64,000 nt of DNA from Pseudooceanicola batsensis HTCC2597 (GCF_000152725.1 NZ_CH724131.1:3127648-3191647); one strand, 5' to 3'. Counted from the first letter of the stretch, positions 16,629 to 26,386 are shown. Notes: a model not told the origin generated them from the sequence alone. Program-made: numbers and translations.

Positions 16629-18407
16629 CTACAGCGGCCAGATGAAGGGGATGCAGGCCGACACGATCAGCCCCATGCTCAGGTTCAGCGGAATGCCGAT
16701 CCGCATGAAATCGGTGAACCGATAGCCGCCGGGGCCGTAGACCATCATGTTGGTCTGATAGCCGATCGGCGTGGCGAAACTGGCCGAGGCCGCCACCATC
16801 ACCGCCACCACCAGCGGCCGCGCATCGATGCCGACCACGTCGGCAAGCCCGATGGCGATCGGCGTGACCACCACGGCCACGGCGTTGTTCGACACCAGTT
16901 CGGTCAGGACCGAGGTCAGCAGGTAGATCGACCAGATTATGAAAAAGGCCGGCAGGTCCATCAGCAGCGGCGCGATGGCGTTGACGATCAGCCCGACCGC
17001 CCCCGAGTGCTCCAGCGCCGCCCCGACCGCGAGCATGGCGAAGATCATCGCCAGCAACCGCCCCTCGACGAAGGAAAACGCCTCGTCCGCGTCGATGCAT
17101 CGGGTCAGCAGCACGGCCGCGACCGCCAGCACGGTCAGCAGGAAGATCGGCGCCACCCCCATGGCGGCCAGCGCCACGATGGCCAGCAGCGACACGATGG
17201 CGATCGGCGCATGTTCGCGGCGATAGGCCCGGCCGGTCGGCTGCGTGACGTCGACCATCTCCATCTCGGCCGACAGCCGCCGGATGTCCTCGGGCGCGCC
17301 CTCGAGAAGCAGCGTGTCGCCGATCCGCACCACCGTCTCGTCCAGCTGCCGGCCGATATTCTGGTTCCGGCGGTGCACCGCCAGCACATAGACCCCGTAC
17401 CGCCGGCGCAGGCGCATCGAGCCCAGCTGCCGCCCCACCATCTTGCAGCCCGGCGTGATCAGCGCCTCGACCGTCGTCGTCTCGACTGCCGAGATCTGGT
17501 CGACGCGCTTCAGGCTCTTGTTGCGCTGGAGGCTCAGCAGTTCGCTGATCTGGCTGCGCAGCACCACGATGTCTCCGACCTGGAGCACCACGTCCCGCAG
17601 GTTGCGCCGCAGCGATTCGTCGCCCCGGACCACATCGATCAGCCGGACCCCCTCGCGCTGGAAGAGCTGCACGCTCAGCACCTCGCGGCCGATGAGGTTG
17701 GAGTCGGGCGGGATCACCGCCTCGGTGAAGAACTTCATCCGCGACCGGTCCGAGAGCATGTCGGCCATGCTGTCCCGCTCGGGCAACATCCAGCGGCCCA
17801 CGACGACGAGGTAGAGCATCCCCCAGGCCACCACGACCAGCCCGATGGGCGTGACCTCGAAGATCGAGAAGGGCGCGAGCCCCTGCGCCCGCGCCACGCC
17901 GTCCACCAGCAGGTTCGTCGAGGTGCCGATCAGCGACAGGGTGCCCCCCATGATCGCCGCGTAGGACAGCGGGATCAGCAGCCGCGAGGCGTTGATCCCC
18001 AGCTTGCGCGCCAGTTGCACGAACACCGGGATCATCACCACCACGACCGGCGTGTTGGCCACGATGCCCGAGGCCAGCACCACGAAGGCCATCAGCGCCG
18101 CAATCGCCACCCTGGGCCGCGACGTGTAGCTTTCGGCCAGCTGGGTGAAGGCATCCAGGGCCCCTGTCCGCACCAGCGCCCCCATGATCAGGAACATCGC
18201 CGCGATGGTCCAGGGGGCCGGGTTCGACAGAACGTCCAGCGCCTTCTCGTAGGGCAGGAGGCCCAGAAGCAGCATGACCGCCGCCCCGCCGATGGCCACC
18301 ACCTCGGTCGGATAGACCTCGCGCACGAACAGCACGAACATGAGGATCACCACCGCCAGCGTCAGCAGCGCCGACCCGGTCGGCGAAATGTCGATAAGTT
18401 CCGTCAA
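16629..18407 (-). CDS. SLC13-type permease with two RCK_C (TrkA-C) domains
   Basis: A 592-residue membrane protein of the divalent anion:sodium symporter (DASS/SLC13-like) class. Hydrophobic helices occupy about 1-200 and 400-592. Between them is a cytoplasmic insertion with two RCK_C domains (for example NLIGREVLSVQLFQREGVRLIDV and KMVGRQLGSMRLRRRYGVYVLAV). Substrate-site-like motifs IGTSTNLLVDG and TPIGYQTNMMVYGPGG occur in the two halves. Family substrates include sulfate, dicarboxylates and others; none can be chosen here. It is convergent with the SseB-like gene. A similar 590-residue permease lies at 20548. Confidence 0.85.
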   Translation of the reverse strand: MTELIDISPTGSALLTLAVVILMFVLFVREVYPTEVVAIGGAAVMLLLGLLPYEKALDVLSNPAPWTIAAMFLIMGALVRTGALDAFTQLAESYTSRPRVAIAALMAFVVLASGIVANTPVVVVMIPVFVQLARKLGINASRLLIPLSYAAIMGGTLSLIGTSTNLLVDGVARAQGLAPFSIFEVTPIGLVVVAWGMLYLVVVGRWMLPERDSMADMLSDRSRMKFFTEAVIPPDSNLIGREVLSVQLFQREGVRLIDVVRGDESLRRNLRDVVLQVGDIVVLRSQISELLSLQRNKSLKRVDQISAVETTTVEALITPGCKMVGRQLGSMRLRRRYGVYVLAVHRRNQNIGRQLDETVVRIGDTLLLEGAPEDIRRLSAEMEMVDVTQPTGRAYRREHAPIAIVSLLAIVALAAMGVAPIFLLTVLAVAAVLLTRCIDADEAFSFVEGRLLAMIFAMLAVGAALEHSGAVGLIVNAIAPLLMDLPAFFIIWSIYLLTSVLTELVSNNAVAVVVTPIAIGLADVVGIDARPLVVAVMVAASASFATPIGYQTNMMVYGPGGYRFTDFMRIGIPLNLSMGLIVSACIPFIWPL

Positions 18408-18905
18408 TTGCCGCTCCGCACCTCCGGCGCGCAGACCTTCCCGCGCGCCGGGGCCTATCTAGGCGTCCGGGGGGCGCCCGGGCAAGGCTTCACTTTGCAC
18501 CACCGGCACGGGGCTGCACAAGCCTCGGCGGTTCCGGCTGGGCGCCCTACGGGTCGCGAGGTGGAACGAAGCCAATGCCCCCGAGGGGAAGGCGAAAGGT
18601 TCGCCCCGGAGCCACGTTCCGGCGGCTCGGCCTGCCGCCGGGCGGGATGGCCTCCGGCGTGGCCGGGAACGGTTCGCCGCGACACGCGGAAATCTTGCCG
18701 AAAGGGCGCATGCCCGCAGTTCAAAAGCCCCCGGGCGCGAGGGGCCGGCGGTGTCCTCCGCGCAGATTCAGGAACGCGGGCAGCGCGGGGTGCAGGCGCC
18801 CGGACCCGGACGGGCGAAGCGTGCCGGTGCGGGCGTCCGCCGCGCCCCTGCTTGCCGCACGGGTCGGCCGGACAAGGCGCAACGACCGGATCGCCGCCCC
18901 TTGCG
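18408..18905. other. Intergenic region without a recognisable gene
   Basis: About 500 very GC-rich bases between the SLC13-type permease start and the 3-prime end of the YmdB-like gene. Several open frames cross it, but their translations are Arg/Pro/Gly-rich and lack start signals. The part next to 18407 should hold the permease promoter. I see no RNA gene, strong hairpin or repeat-family copy. Confidence 0.5.
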
Positions 18906-19727
18906 TCACACCGGCCCCGGTCCGGCCTGTGCCAGCCGGCCGCCGTGCCGCACCATCTCGATCCGCGTCGCAAGACCGGTGCGGTCGTCCGTCTCGACAT
19001 AGACGCCGGACAGGGTGGCCTCGCCGTTCGCCGGCTGGAACCGCCCCTTGGACATGCCCGTCACGAAGCGTCGCAGCGGCTCGGCCTTGTCCATTCCGAT
19101 GACCGAATTGTAGTCGCCGCACATGCCCGCATCGGAGATATGCGCCGTCCCCTTCTCGAGGATCTGCGCATCCGCCGTCGCCACATGCGTATGCGTCCCC
19201 GCCACCAGGCTTGCCCGGCCGTCGCACCAGTGCCCCATGGCCATCTTCTCGGACGTCGCCTCGCAATGCATGTCGACAATGGCGGCCTGCACGAGACCGC
19301 CGGGCGGATGCGCCTTGAGCACTTGGTCGACGGCCGAGAAGGGGTCGTCATAGGGCCGCGACATGAAGACCTGTCCCAGGACCTGCGCCACCAGCACCTT
19401 GCGCCCGCCGGGCGCGTCGAAGATGCGATGCCCGCGCCCCGGCGCCTGCTTGGCGAAGTTGATCGGGCGGACGATCCGCGGCTCGTTCTCGATGAAGGTC
19501 ATCATCTCCTTCTGGTCGAAGGCATGGTCGCCGAGGGTCAGGCAGTCCGCCCCCGCATCCAGCAGGATCCGGGCGTGATCCGGCGAGAGGCCCGCGCCGT
19601 TCGTCGCGTTCTCGCCGTTGACGACGACGAAATCCAGTTTCCACGCGTCGCGCAGCCGCGGCAGGTGATCCACGATGGCCGTCCGGCCCGACCGGCCGAC
19701 GACGTCTCCGAGAAAGAGCAGTTTCAT
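18906..19727 (-). CDS. YmdB-type metallophosphoesterase (TIGR00282 family)
   Basis: A 273-residue calcineurin-like phosphoesterase. Metal-binding motifs are visible: GDVVG with Asp8, NGEN at 37-40, LGDHAFD at about 65-71, then DMHCEATSEK and GTHTHVATAD carrying the later histidines. Bacillus YmdB hydrolyses cyclic nucleotides and affects biofilm and sporulation; the alphaproteobacterial role is not established. The ATG at 19727 gives the standard start MKLLFLGDVVGRSGR. It lies 65 bases downstream of a lipoprotein gene on the same strand. Confidence 0.88.
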   Translation of the reverse strand: MKLLFLGDVVGRSGRTAIVDHLPRLRDAWKLDFVVVNGENATNGAGLSPDHARILLDAGADCLTLGDHAFDQKEMMTFIENEPRIVRPINFAKQAPGRGHRIFDAPGGRKVLVAQVLGQVFMSRPYDDPFSAVDQVLKAHPPGGLVQAAIVDMHCEATSEKMAMGHWCDGRASLVAGTHTHVATADAQILEKGTAHISDAGMCGDYNSVIGMDKAEPLRRFVTGMSKGRFQPANGEATLSGVYVETDDRTGLATRIEMVRHGGRLAQAGPGPV

Positions 19728-19792
19728 GCGGATGGCCTAAGCGGGGCGGCGCGAAAGGGCAAGGGAAGAGGTGAGGCGGCGGGGCCGGCGGG

Positions 19793-20413
19793 TCAGAAAT
19801 CGTGCCGGAACGGCGCGTTGGCGGCCCAGTCCGAACGGTCCATGATATAGGGCGTTTCGCCGACTTTGACGGCCCAGGTGTCGATGATGAACTCCTGGCC
19901 CGTATCCCTCTGGACGATGGTCGCCACCGTGTGGGTCCAGAACCGCCGCGTCATCATGCCCAGGGTGACGCGCTGGCCCTGGCGGTGAAACCGCAGATGG
20001 CCGGCATCGTCCAGCAGCGCCAGGTAGACGGCCGTGTTGACCATCTCGTCGATACAGTCCTGCGACAGTCCCGACGCCGCCAGCGTCGAAAACGCGGTGT
20101 CGGTATCGTAGCCGGTCTTGCGGCCCACCATGACCTCGATCCGCCGCAGCGCCTCGGCCAGGGCGCGCCGTTCTTCCGGCGCCGTGCGGGGAGGGCGGGC
20201 AAAGGGGGCGCGGACCTCCCGCCACTCCGCGGGTGTCAGGGCCAGCGGAATCCGCTTGTCGCAGCCGTGGCTGCCGCAGACCTGGAAGGCGTCCGGCCGT
20301 GGGTTCGCGGCGCCGAAGGCCATGCGCGCGCGCTCGAGGCTGCCGTTGTCCACGGCGCAGCCGGCCAGCGCCGCGAGGCCGAGAAGGCCGATGTAGACTG
20401 TGCTGCGCGCCAT
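19793..20413 (-). CDS. Hypothetical lipoprotein
   Basis: A 206-residue predicted lipoprotein. The signal peptide ends in LAALAGC, giving lipidated Cys19. The mature part is mixed alpha/beta with two cysteines in CGSHGCDKR, which could form a disulfide, a third in QDCIDEMV, and a C-terminal WAANAPFRHDF. No family is recognised. It is upstream of the YmdB-like gene and downstream of an SLC13-type permease, both on the same strand; no functional link is evident. Confidence 0.65.
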   Translation of the reverse strand: MARSTVYIGLLGLAALAGCAVDNGSLERARMAFGAANPRPDAFQVCGSHGCDKRIPLALTPAEWREVRAPFARPPRTAPEERRALAEALRRIEVMVGRKTGYDTDTAFSTLAASGLSQDCIDEMVNTAVYLALLDDAGHLRFHRQGQRVTLGMMTRRFWTHTVATIVQRDTGQEFIIDTWAVKVGETPYIMDRSDWAANAPFRHDF

Positions 20414-20547
20414 CCGTCCCGCCAGGTTGCACTGGTGCTACCTTAGCAGAATCGGGCGCTCCGGGCAGCGGGATCGTCCGCCCGGGCCGCGCAGTCCGGC
20501 CCGCCTGTGTACAGCAGGCCACAGTCGCCTGCGCGCGACGCGACCGG

Positions 20548-22320
20548 TCACAGGGGCCAGAACACCAGGATCGCCGGGACCGACACCGCGATCACCAGGA
20601 TCTCGAGCGGCAGTCCCATGCGCCAGTAATCCCCGAACCGATAGCCGCCGGGGCCCAGGATCAGCGTGTTGTTCTTGTGTCCGATGGGGGTGAGGAAGGC
20701 CGCCGAGGCCGCCACCGCCACGGCCATCAGGAACGGGTCCGGCGAAACCTCGAGGCCCTGCGCCATCTGAATGCCGATCGGCGCGGCGACGATCGCCGTG
20801 GCCGTGTTGTTCAGCACGTCCGACAGGGTCATGGTCACGACCATCAGCGCCGTCAGGATCGCCCAGGCGGGCCAGCCGTCCGTCAGCCAGATCAGGTTCG
20901 CGGCGATCAGGCTCGTCCCGCCCGATTCCTCCAGCGCCGCGCCGAGCGGGATCATCGACCCCAGCAGCACGACCACCGGCCATTCCACGTGGTCATAGAG
21001 CTCCTGCAGGGGCACGACCCGCATCAGCACGTAGGCGATCACCACCAGGCCCAGGGCAATCGGCAGGGCGATGACCCCGAGGCTTGCCAGCACCACCGCG
21101 CCGCCGAACAGCCCGATCGCCGCCCAGGTCTTGCTGTCCTGCGTCACCGCCAGCCCGCGATCCGCCAGCGGCAGGCATCCCAGCCAGTCCGCCACGTCGT
21201 TGCCGGTGTCCTTCTGCACGAGGATCAGCAGGATGTCGCCCGGCTCCACCACGGTCTTGCGCACCTGGCTGGTGATCCGCCGGCCCCGGCGCGAGATGCC
21301 CATCAGCACCGCCCGCTGCCGCCAGGACAACCCGATGGTCTGCGCCGTCTTGCCGTTCAGCCGGCTCTCGGGCTTCACCACCATCTCGATGATGTCGAGT
21401 CCTTCGCTGTCCGCCCGCAGAAGTTCCTCGCGCCGGTCGTCGGAAAAGGCCAGCGACAGGGCCGAGCGGAACTCGTCCAGCGCCCCCGGCGCGGCCTCGA
21501 GCACCAGCGCGTCGCCCGCCTGGATCACGTTGTTGCGCGCGTTGCCGTACAGCCGCCTGCCGTCGCGGATCAGGCCGATGATGGCCACGTCCGCCTTCTC
21601 GGCCGCCTCGCTCAACTCGCCGACCCGCATCCCGACCTGCCGGTTGCCCTCGGGCACGGTCAGTTCGGCCACGTAGGGCGCGAGGTCCGAGGTCCGGACC
21701 ACCGCGTCCTCGCGTGTGGGGATCAGCCGCCAGCCGATCAGCGCGACGAAGGCGAGCCCGGCGATGGCCGCCAGCCCGCCCACGGGCGCAAAGTCGAACA
21801 TCCGGAACGATTCGCCCAGCCGCTCTTCGCGGAAGGTGGCGATGATGATGTTCGGCGGCGTTCCGATCAGCGTGACCATCCCGCCCAGGATGGTCGCAAA
21901 GCTCAGCGGCATCAGCGACAGGCCGGGCACCCGTCCGGCCTTGCGCGCGGTCTGGATGTCCACCGGCATCAGCAGCGCCAGGGCGGCCACATTGTTCATG
22001 AAGGCCGACAGCAGGCCGCCGATCCCGCCCATCATGACGATATGCGCGCCCAGCTTCCGGGAACTGTCCACCAGCGTCCGCGTGATCAGGTAGACCGCAC
22101 CCGAGCGCACAAGCCCGGCCGACACGATCAGCACCAGCGCCACGATCAGCGTCGCCTCGTGGCCGAACCCGTCGAAGGCGTCTTCGGTTTCCACCGCCCC
22201 CAGCACGACCGCCGCCATCAGGGCGCCGAAGGCGACGATGTCATAGCGCCAGCGGCCCCAAAGAAGCAGGGCGAAGACGGCGCCGAAGATGGAGAAAAGG
22301 ATTATCTGCTCGGTATTCAT
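20548..22320 (-). CDS. SLC13-type permease with RCK_C domains (second copy)
   Basis: A 590-residue membrane protein with the same architecture as the permease at 16629: N-terminal helices, a central cytoplasmic stretch with two RCK_C-like domains (VGMRVGELSEAAEKADVAIIGLI and LNGKTAQTIGLSWRQRAVLMGIS), then C-terminal helices. Paired substrate-site motifs IGTPPNIIIA and TPIGHKNNTLILGPGG are present. The two permeases are clearly paralogous in layout but diverged. The substrate is unknown. The start at 22320 (MNTEQIILFSIFGAVF) is standard, and MarC is convergent in function only, lying 56 bases upstream on the same strand. Confidence 0.85.
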   Translation of the reverse strand: MNTEQIILFSIFGAVFALLLWGRWRYDIVAFGALMAAVVLGAVETEDAFDGFGHEATLIVALVLIVSAGLVRSGAVYLITRTLVDSSRKLGAHIVMMGGIGGLLSAFMNNVAALALLMPVDIQTARKAGRVPGLSLMPLSFATILGGMVTLIGTPPNIIIATFREERLGESFRMFDFAPVGGLAAIAGLAFVALIGWRLIPTREDAVVRTSDLAPYVAELTVPEGNRQVGMRVGELSEAAEKADVAIIGLIRDGRRLYGNARNNVIQAGDALVLEAAPGALDEFRSALSLAFSDDRREELLRADSEGLDIIEMVVKPESRLNGKTAQTIGLSWRQRAVLMGISRRGRRITSQVRKTVVEPGDILLILVQKDTGNDVADWLGCLPLADRGLAVTQDSKTWAAIGLFGGAVVLASLGVIALPIALGLVVIAYVLMRVVPLQELYDHVEWPVVVLLGSMIPLGAALEESGGTSLIAANLIWLTDGWPAWAILTALMVVTMTLSDVLNNTATAIVAAPIGIQMAQGLEVSPDPFLMAVAVAASAAFLTPIGHKNNTLILGPGGYRFGDYWRMGLPLEILVIAVSVPAILVFWPL

Positions 22321-22375
22321 GCGGCTAATCTAACGTGGCAATCCGCGGTGCACAGGGCCAATGATCCCGCGGGCG

Positions 22376-22996
22376 TCATGCGGGGGTCTCGGCGATCAGA
22401 ACCCGCACGGCCTCGATGATGTTGTCCACCGCGACCGCCGCAAGCACCATGCCCATCACCCGGCTGACGATGGCCGCGCCGCTGCCCCGGATCACCCGCA
22501 GGATCGGTGCGGCCAGCAGCATCAGCACCAGCGCGCAGGCCAGCACCAGCAGCATCACCAGGGCGGTCATCGCCTGTTCCGGCACCGAGAACCGGTGGTT
22601 GTCGGTCAGCAGGACGATGGCCAGCATCGCGCCGGGAGACGCGATCGAGGGCACGGCGAGCGGAAAGATCGCGGGCATTCCCTCACCGCGTTCCGTCCCG
22701 GCCCCGGCGCCGTTCAGCGGCTGCCCGAAGATCATCGTGAAGGCGAAGGCGAAAAGAATCAGGCCGCCCGCGATCTGGAACGCGGGCAGCGAGATGCCGA
22801 GCGCGTCGATCAGGAACTGGCCCAGGACCAGGAAGAGCCCCAGAACCAGGGCCGCGACCCCGGCCGCCTGGAAGGCCGTGCGCCGCAGCGCGGCGGGCGT
22901 CATGCCCGCGGTCACGGCGACGAAGACGGGGATGGTGCCGATCGGATCGACGACGACCCAGAGAATGACGAACTGCTCGAACAGGGAAGTGGGCAT
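22376..22996 (-). CDS. MarC-family integral membrane protein
   Basis: A 206-residue protein with six predicted membrane helices, beginning MPTSLFEQFVILWVVVDPIGTIPVFVAVT. The VDPIGTIPVF and VPSIASPGAMLAIVLLTD segments are typical of the MarC family. The function is unknown; despite its name the E. coli prototype does not mediate multiple antibiotic resistance. The ATG at 22996 is preferred to longer openings, which read through the GC-rich leader. It is divergent from yebC, with 181 bases between starts. Confidence 0.88.
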   Translation of the reverse strand: MPTSLFEQFVILWVVVDPIGTIPVFVAVTAGMTPAALRRTAFQAAGVAALVLGLFLVLGQFLIDALGISLPAFQIAGGLILFAFAFTMIFGQPLNGAGAGTERGEGMPAIFPLAVPSIASPGAMLAIVLLTDNHRFSVPEQAMTALVMLLVLACALVLMLLAAPILRVIRGSGAAIVSRVMGMVLAAVAVDNIIEAVRVLIAETPA

Positions 22997-23110
22997 GCGG
23001 ACCTTGTGACGCGAATTGGACCGGCGCGCGGCGCCGCGGCCGGACGCCCGAAGACGCGCCGGCCACGGCCAGCTATATCGCGCGGCCCGCGCAGCACAAA
23101 CCCTAACCGC

Positions 23111-23140
23111 TTGCCTGTGCCCCGGCGGCTGAATTATAGA
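23111..23140 (+). promoter_or_regulatory. Candidate promoter of the YebC gene
   Basis: A TTGCCT box at 23111-23116 and a TATAGA box at 23135-23140, 18 bases apart, sit in the AT-richest part of the MarC/YebC gap, about 38 bases before the YebC ATG. It resembles a housekeeping sigma-70 promoter of alphaproteobacteria. Confidence 0.4.
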
Positions 23141-23177
23141 GACGCGGATCAATTCCCGTGCAATCAACGAGGGTCCC

Positions 23178-23918
23178 ATGGCCGGCCATTCAAAATGGGC
23201 GAACATCCAGCACCGCAAGGGGCGTCAGGACGCCGCGCGGTCGAAACTGTTTTCCAAGCTGTCGAAAGAGATCACCGTCGCCGCCAAGATGGGCGATCCC
23301 GATCCCGACAAGAACCCGCGCCTCCGCCTTGCGGTGAAGGAGGCGAAGTCGCAATCCGTCCCGAAGGACGTGATCGAGCGGGCGATCAAGAAATCCCAGG
23401 CCGGTGACGGCGACGATTACGAGGAAATCCGCTACGAGGGCTACGGCCCCAACGGCGTCGCCGTGATCGTCGAGGCGATGACCGACAACCGCAACCGGAC
23501 CGCCTCGAACGTGCGCTCGACCTTCTCCAAGAACGGCGGCAACCTCGGCGAGACGGGCTCGGTCGGGTTCATGTTCGAACGCAAGGGCGAGGTGACCTAT
23601 CCGGCCGAGGTCGGCGACGCCGACACCGTGCTGATGGCCGCCATCGAGGCCGGCGCCGAGGATGTCGAAAGCACCGAGGACGGCCACTACATCTATTGCG
23701 CCGACACCGACCTGAACGATGTGGCCGGCGCCCTCGAGACCGAACTGGGCGAGAGCGAATCGACCAAGCTGATCTGGAAGCCGACCACGACGACCGAAAT
23801 GGACCTCGACGGCATGCAGAAGCTGATGAAGCTGATCGAGGCGCTGGAAGACGATGACGACGTGCAGCGCGTCACCGCCAATTTCGAAGCCTCCGACGAG
23901 GTGATGGAAGCGCTCTGA
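23178..23918 (+). CDS. YebC/PmpR-family regulator or translation factor
   Basis: A 246-residue cytoplasmic protein. The start [19 protein letters not shown] is diagnostic of the YebC/TACO1 family. Family members have been described as DNA-binding regulators and, for some, as factors easing translation of proline-rich stretches. Full length is present, with an acidic C-terminus. The ATG at 23178 is preceded by GAGGG. It stands alone between a divergent MarC gene and a convergent hydrolase. Confidence 0.95.
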   Translation: MAGHSKWANIQHRKGRQDAARSKLFSKLSKEITVAAKMGDPDPDKNPRLRLAVKEAKSQSVPKDVIERAIKKSQAGDGDDYEEIRYEGYGPNGVAVIVEAMTDNRNRTASNVRSTFSKNGGNLGETGSVGFMFERKGEVTYPAEVGDADTVLMAAIEAGAEDVESTEDGHYIYCADTDLNDVAGALETELGESESTKLIWKPTTTTEMDLDGMQKLMKLIEALEDDDDVQRVTANFEASDEVMEAL

Positions 23919-23958
23919 CCCGCGCCGGGCGGCGGCATGGCCGCCGGACCGGCGCCTC

Positions 23959-24669
23959 TCAGTTCAGGTGATCGGCGAAGAAGTCGCTCAGCGCGCGCCA
24001 GGACCGGCGATCCGCCGCCTCGGAATAGCCGAACCCCTTGCTGGCCGCGGCCTTCGGATTGGTGAAGGCGTGGCCGGTATGGCCGAAACTCAGCATCTGC
24101 CAGTCGTCGCAATGCGCGTTCAGTTCCTCGGCCAGCGCCACCTTGACCTCCGGCGGGCACAGGCTGTCGTCCCAGCCGTCGCAGATCAGCAGCCGGGCCT
24201 TGATCCTTTTCGACCCGGCGGGCGGCGCGTCATAGACCCCGTGCAGCGAGACGCCGGCCTCGAATTCCGCCCCCGCCCGGGCGAGGTCCAGCACCGACTT
24301 GCCGCCGAAGCAGTATCCCATGGCCCCCAGCTTGCGGCCCCGGGTCTGGGGCAGTCCACGCAGCTCCGCCAGCGCCGCCTCCATCCGGCGGGCCAGAAGC
24401 GGCCGGTCGGCCTGGAGCGCCGCCATCAGCGACGCCGCCTCGTCCCGGTCGGCGGCGAGCTTCCCGCCCGAGTAGTAATCCACGCCGAGCGCCACGTAGC
24501 CCTGCTGCGCCAGCCGGTCGCAGCTGGCGCGCTCCGTGTCCGACAGCCCCGAAAAGGCCGGCGACACGAGCACGCCGGGAAACGGCCCGTCCCCCTCGGG
24601 CACGGCCAGATACCCGATGCAGGTCATGCCGTCGGCGTCGTAGCGGTGGTCCTGTCCTGTCGGCATCAT
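23959..24669 (-). CDS. Dienelactone hydrolase family protein
   Basis: A 236-residue alpha/beta hydrolase. The catalytic triad is visible: Cys120 in GYCFGG (cysteine nucleophile, as in dienelactone hydrolases), an aspartate in DGWDDS (about 164-168), and His200 in GHTGHAF. The physiological substrate is unknown; no aromatic-degradation genes are nearby. Two consecutive ATGs at 24669 and 24666 follow a GAGGGAGGG site, so the first is chosen. Confidence 0.88.
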   Translation of the reverse strand: MMPTGQDHRYDADGMTCIGYLAVPEGDGPFPGVLVSPAFSGLSDTERASCDRLAQQGYVALGVDYYSGGKLAADRDEAASLMAALQADRPLLARRMEAALAELRGLPQTRGRKLGAMGYCFGGKSVLDLARAGAEFEAGVSLHGVYDAPPAGSKRIKARLLICDGWDDSLCPPEVKVALAEELNAHCDDWQMLSFGHTGHAFTNPKAAASKGFGYSEAADRRSWRALSDFFADHLN

Positions 24670-24823
24670 GCCCTCCCTCTTGCCGGCAGGGTGACCGTAG
24701 CGCGCGGATCGGTCAACACCGCGTCGCGCCCGCCCGACGTCCGGGGGGCAGCCGAGGCCAGTTCCCTCTGGAAGCCTCCGCCGGATCCTCCTATCCCGGG
24801 TTCCGCAAACAGGGGATCGTGCC

Positions 24824-25432
24824 GTGCAGACGGATTTCGCCACAGCCTTTCTGGCCGCCTTCGGGCTGGGCCTGTCGCTGATCGTCGCGATCGGCGCGCA
24901 GAACGCCTTCGTGCTGCGCCAGGGCCTCCGCCGCGAGCATGTCCTGGCGGTGGTCCTCACCTGCGCCATATCGGACGCGCTGCTGATCGTCGCCGGCGTC
25001 GCGGGCTTCGCCACCCTGACCGAACGGCTGCCCTGGATCGGCCCGCTCATGCGCTACGGCGGGGCGGCCTTCCTCTTCGTCTACGGAACGCTCGCCCTGC
25101 GCAGCGCCTGGCGCGGCGGCGAGGCGCTGGACCAGGCCGGAAACGGCGGCGCCGGACTTGGCCGTACCCTGGCCGTCTGCCTCGCCCTGACATGGGGCAA
25201 TCCGCATGTCTACCTCGACACGCTCGCCCTGATGGGCGCGATCTCGGCCCAGTACGACAGCAGGATCGGATTCGCGGCGGGCGGCGTCACCGCCTCGGCG
25301 GTCTTCTTCACGACCCTCGGCTTCGGCGCCCGCTTCCTCGCCCCCGTCTTCCGGCGGCCCGTGGCGTGGCGCTGGCTCGACCTCGGCATCGGGCTGATCA
25401 TGTACGCGATCGCTGTCTCGCTGCTGGTATGA
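24824..25432 (+). CDS. LysE/ArgO-type amino acid exporter
   Basis: A 202-residue protein with about six membrane helices. It begins MQTDFATAFLAAFGLGLSLIVAIGAQNAFVLRQGLRREH; the GAQNAFVLRQG motif and the later TWGNPHVYLDT segment are hallmarks of LysE/ArgO. Such proteins export basic amino acids, chiefly lysine or arginine. Translation starts at a GTG. No LysG/ArgP-type LysR regulator is adjacent, so regulation is unclear. Confidence 0.88.
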   Translation: MQTDFATAFLAAFGLGLSLIVAIGAQNAFVLRQGLRREHVLAVVLTCAISDALLIVAGVAGFATLTERLPWIGPLMRYGGAAFLFVYGTLALRSAWRGGEALDQAGNGGAGLGRTLAVCLALTWGNPHVYLDTLALMGAISAQYDSRIGFAAGGVTASAVFFTTLGFGARFLAPVFRRPVAWRWLDLGIGLIMYAIAVSLLV

Positions 25433-25477
25433 TCTTTTGCCCTTGTGACCATCGCGGGGACGTGCCAACCAGATTAC

Positions 25478-26386
25478 ATGTCGCCAGCAGCTAATTACCG
25501 TCCCGTCGAGGGCATCCTGTGGACCTTCGGGGCCGGTCTGCTCTTCGTCGGGGTCAATGTCCTGGTCAAGTTCCTCGGCCCGGTGGTCCCGGCAACCGAG
25601 ATGGCCTTCCTCCGCTATGCGCTCGGCCTCGTCCTGCTGGTCCCCGCGATCCGCCAGATCATGCGGCTGCGCCTCACCGGCCGCCAGTGGGGTCTCTTCG
25701 CCCTGCGCGGCGCCCTGCACGCGGTCGGGGTGGCCCTCTGGTTCTACGCCATGGCGACCATCCCGCTCGCCGACGTGACCGCGATGAACTACCTCTCGCC
25801 GATCTACGTCACCATCGGCGCCGCGCTCTTCATGGGCGAGAAACTGGCCGCCCGCCGCATCATCGCGGTGGTCGTCGGCCTCGTCGGCGCCCTCGTCATC
25901 CTGCGCCCCGGCTTCCGCGAGATCTCGGAGGGGCATGTCGCGATGATGATCGCCGCGCTGGTCTTCGCCGGATCCTATCTCCTGGCCAAGCACCTGACGG
26001 ACGCCACCGACCCGATCGCGGTGATCACCATGCTCTCGGTCTGGGTCACCGTCGGCCTGATCCCCCTGGCCGCCCCCGTCTGGGTCACGCCCACCTGGTT
26101 CCAGATCGTCATGCTCTTCGTCACCGCCGCCTTCGCCACGCTCGGTCACTATCTCATGACGCTGGGCTTCCGGGCCGCGCCGATCACCGTGACCCAGCCC
26201 GTCACCTTCCTGCAACTGGTCTGGGCCGTCGCGCTCGGCGTGCTGCTCTTCGACGAACCGGTCGATCCCTTCGTCATCCTGGGCGGTTTGATGATCATCG
26301 GCGCGATCAGCTTCATCACCTGGCGCGAGGCCGTGGCGAAGAAGACCCAGGTCACGCCGCCCGTCCCGCCGCAGAAGATGAACTGA
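25478..26386 (+). CDS. EamA/DMT-family transporter
   Basis: About 302 residues with ten hydrophobic helices in two EamA repeats (FGAGLLFVGVNVLVKFLG onward and AMMIAALVFAGSYLLAKH onward), a drug/metabolite transporter of unknown substrate. The ATG at 25478 is placed just before the first helix; a GTG at 25445 would add 11 residues, and neither has a clear ribosome-binding site. It starts 45 bases after the LysE-type gene and is followed 38 bases later by the hemerythrin-like gene, all on the plus strand. Confidence 0.8.
   Translation: MSPAANYRPVEGILWTFGAGLLFVGVNVLVKFLGPVVPATEMAFLRYALGLVLLVPAIRQIMRLRLTGRQWGLFALRGALHAVGVALWFYAMATIPLADVTAMNYLSPIYVTIGAALFMGEKLAARRIIAVVVGLVGALVILRPGFREISEGHVAMMIAALVFAGSYLLAKHLTDATDPIAVITMLSVWVTVGLIPLAAPVWVTPTWFQIVMLFVTAAFATLGHYLMTLGFRAAPITVTQPVTFLQLVWAVALGVLLFDEPVDPFVILGGLMIIGAISFITWREAVAKKTQVTPPVPPQKMN

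Noticed and set aside
18455..19000. 181-codon minus-strand open frame in the gap before the YmdB-like gene
   Set aside because: Arg/Pro/Cys-rich with no start signal, and it overlaps the end of a well-supported gene in another frame.
24791..26215. 474-codon minus-strand open frame rich in Asp, Gly, His and Gln
   Set aside because: It is the antisense of the LysE-type and EamA-type transporter genes; low-complexity composition is an artefact of codon bias.
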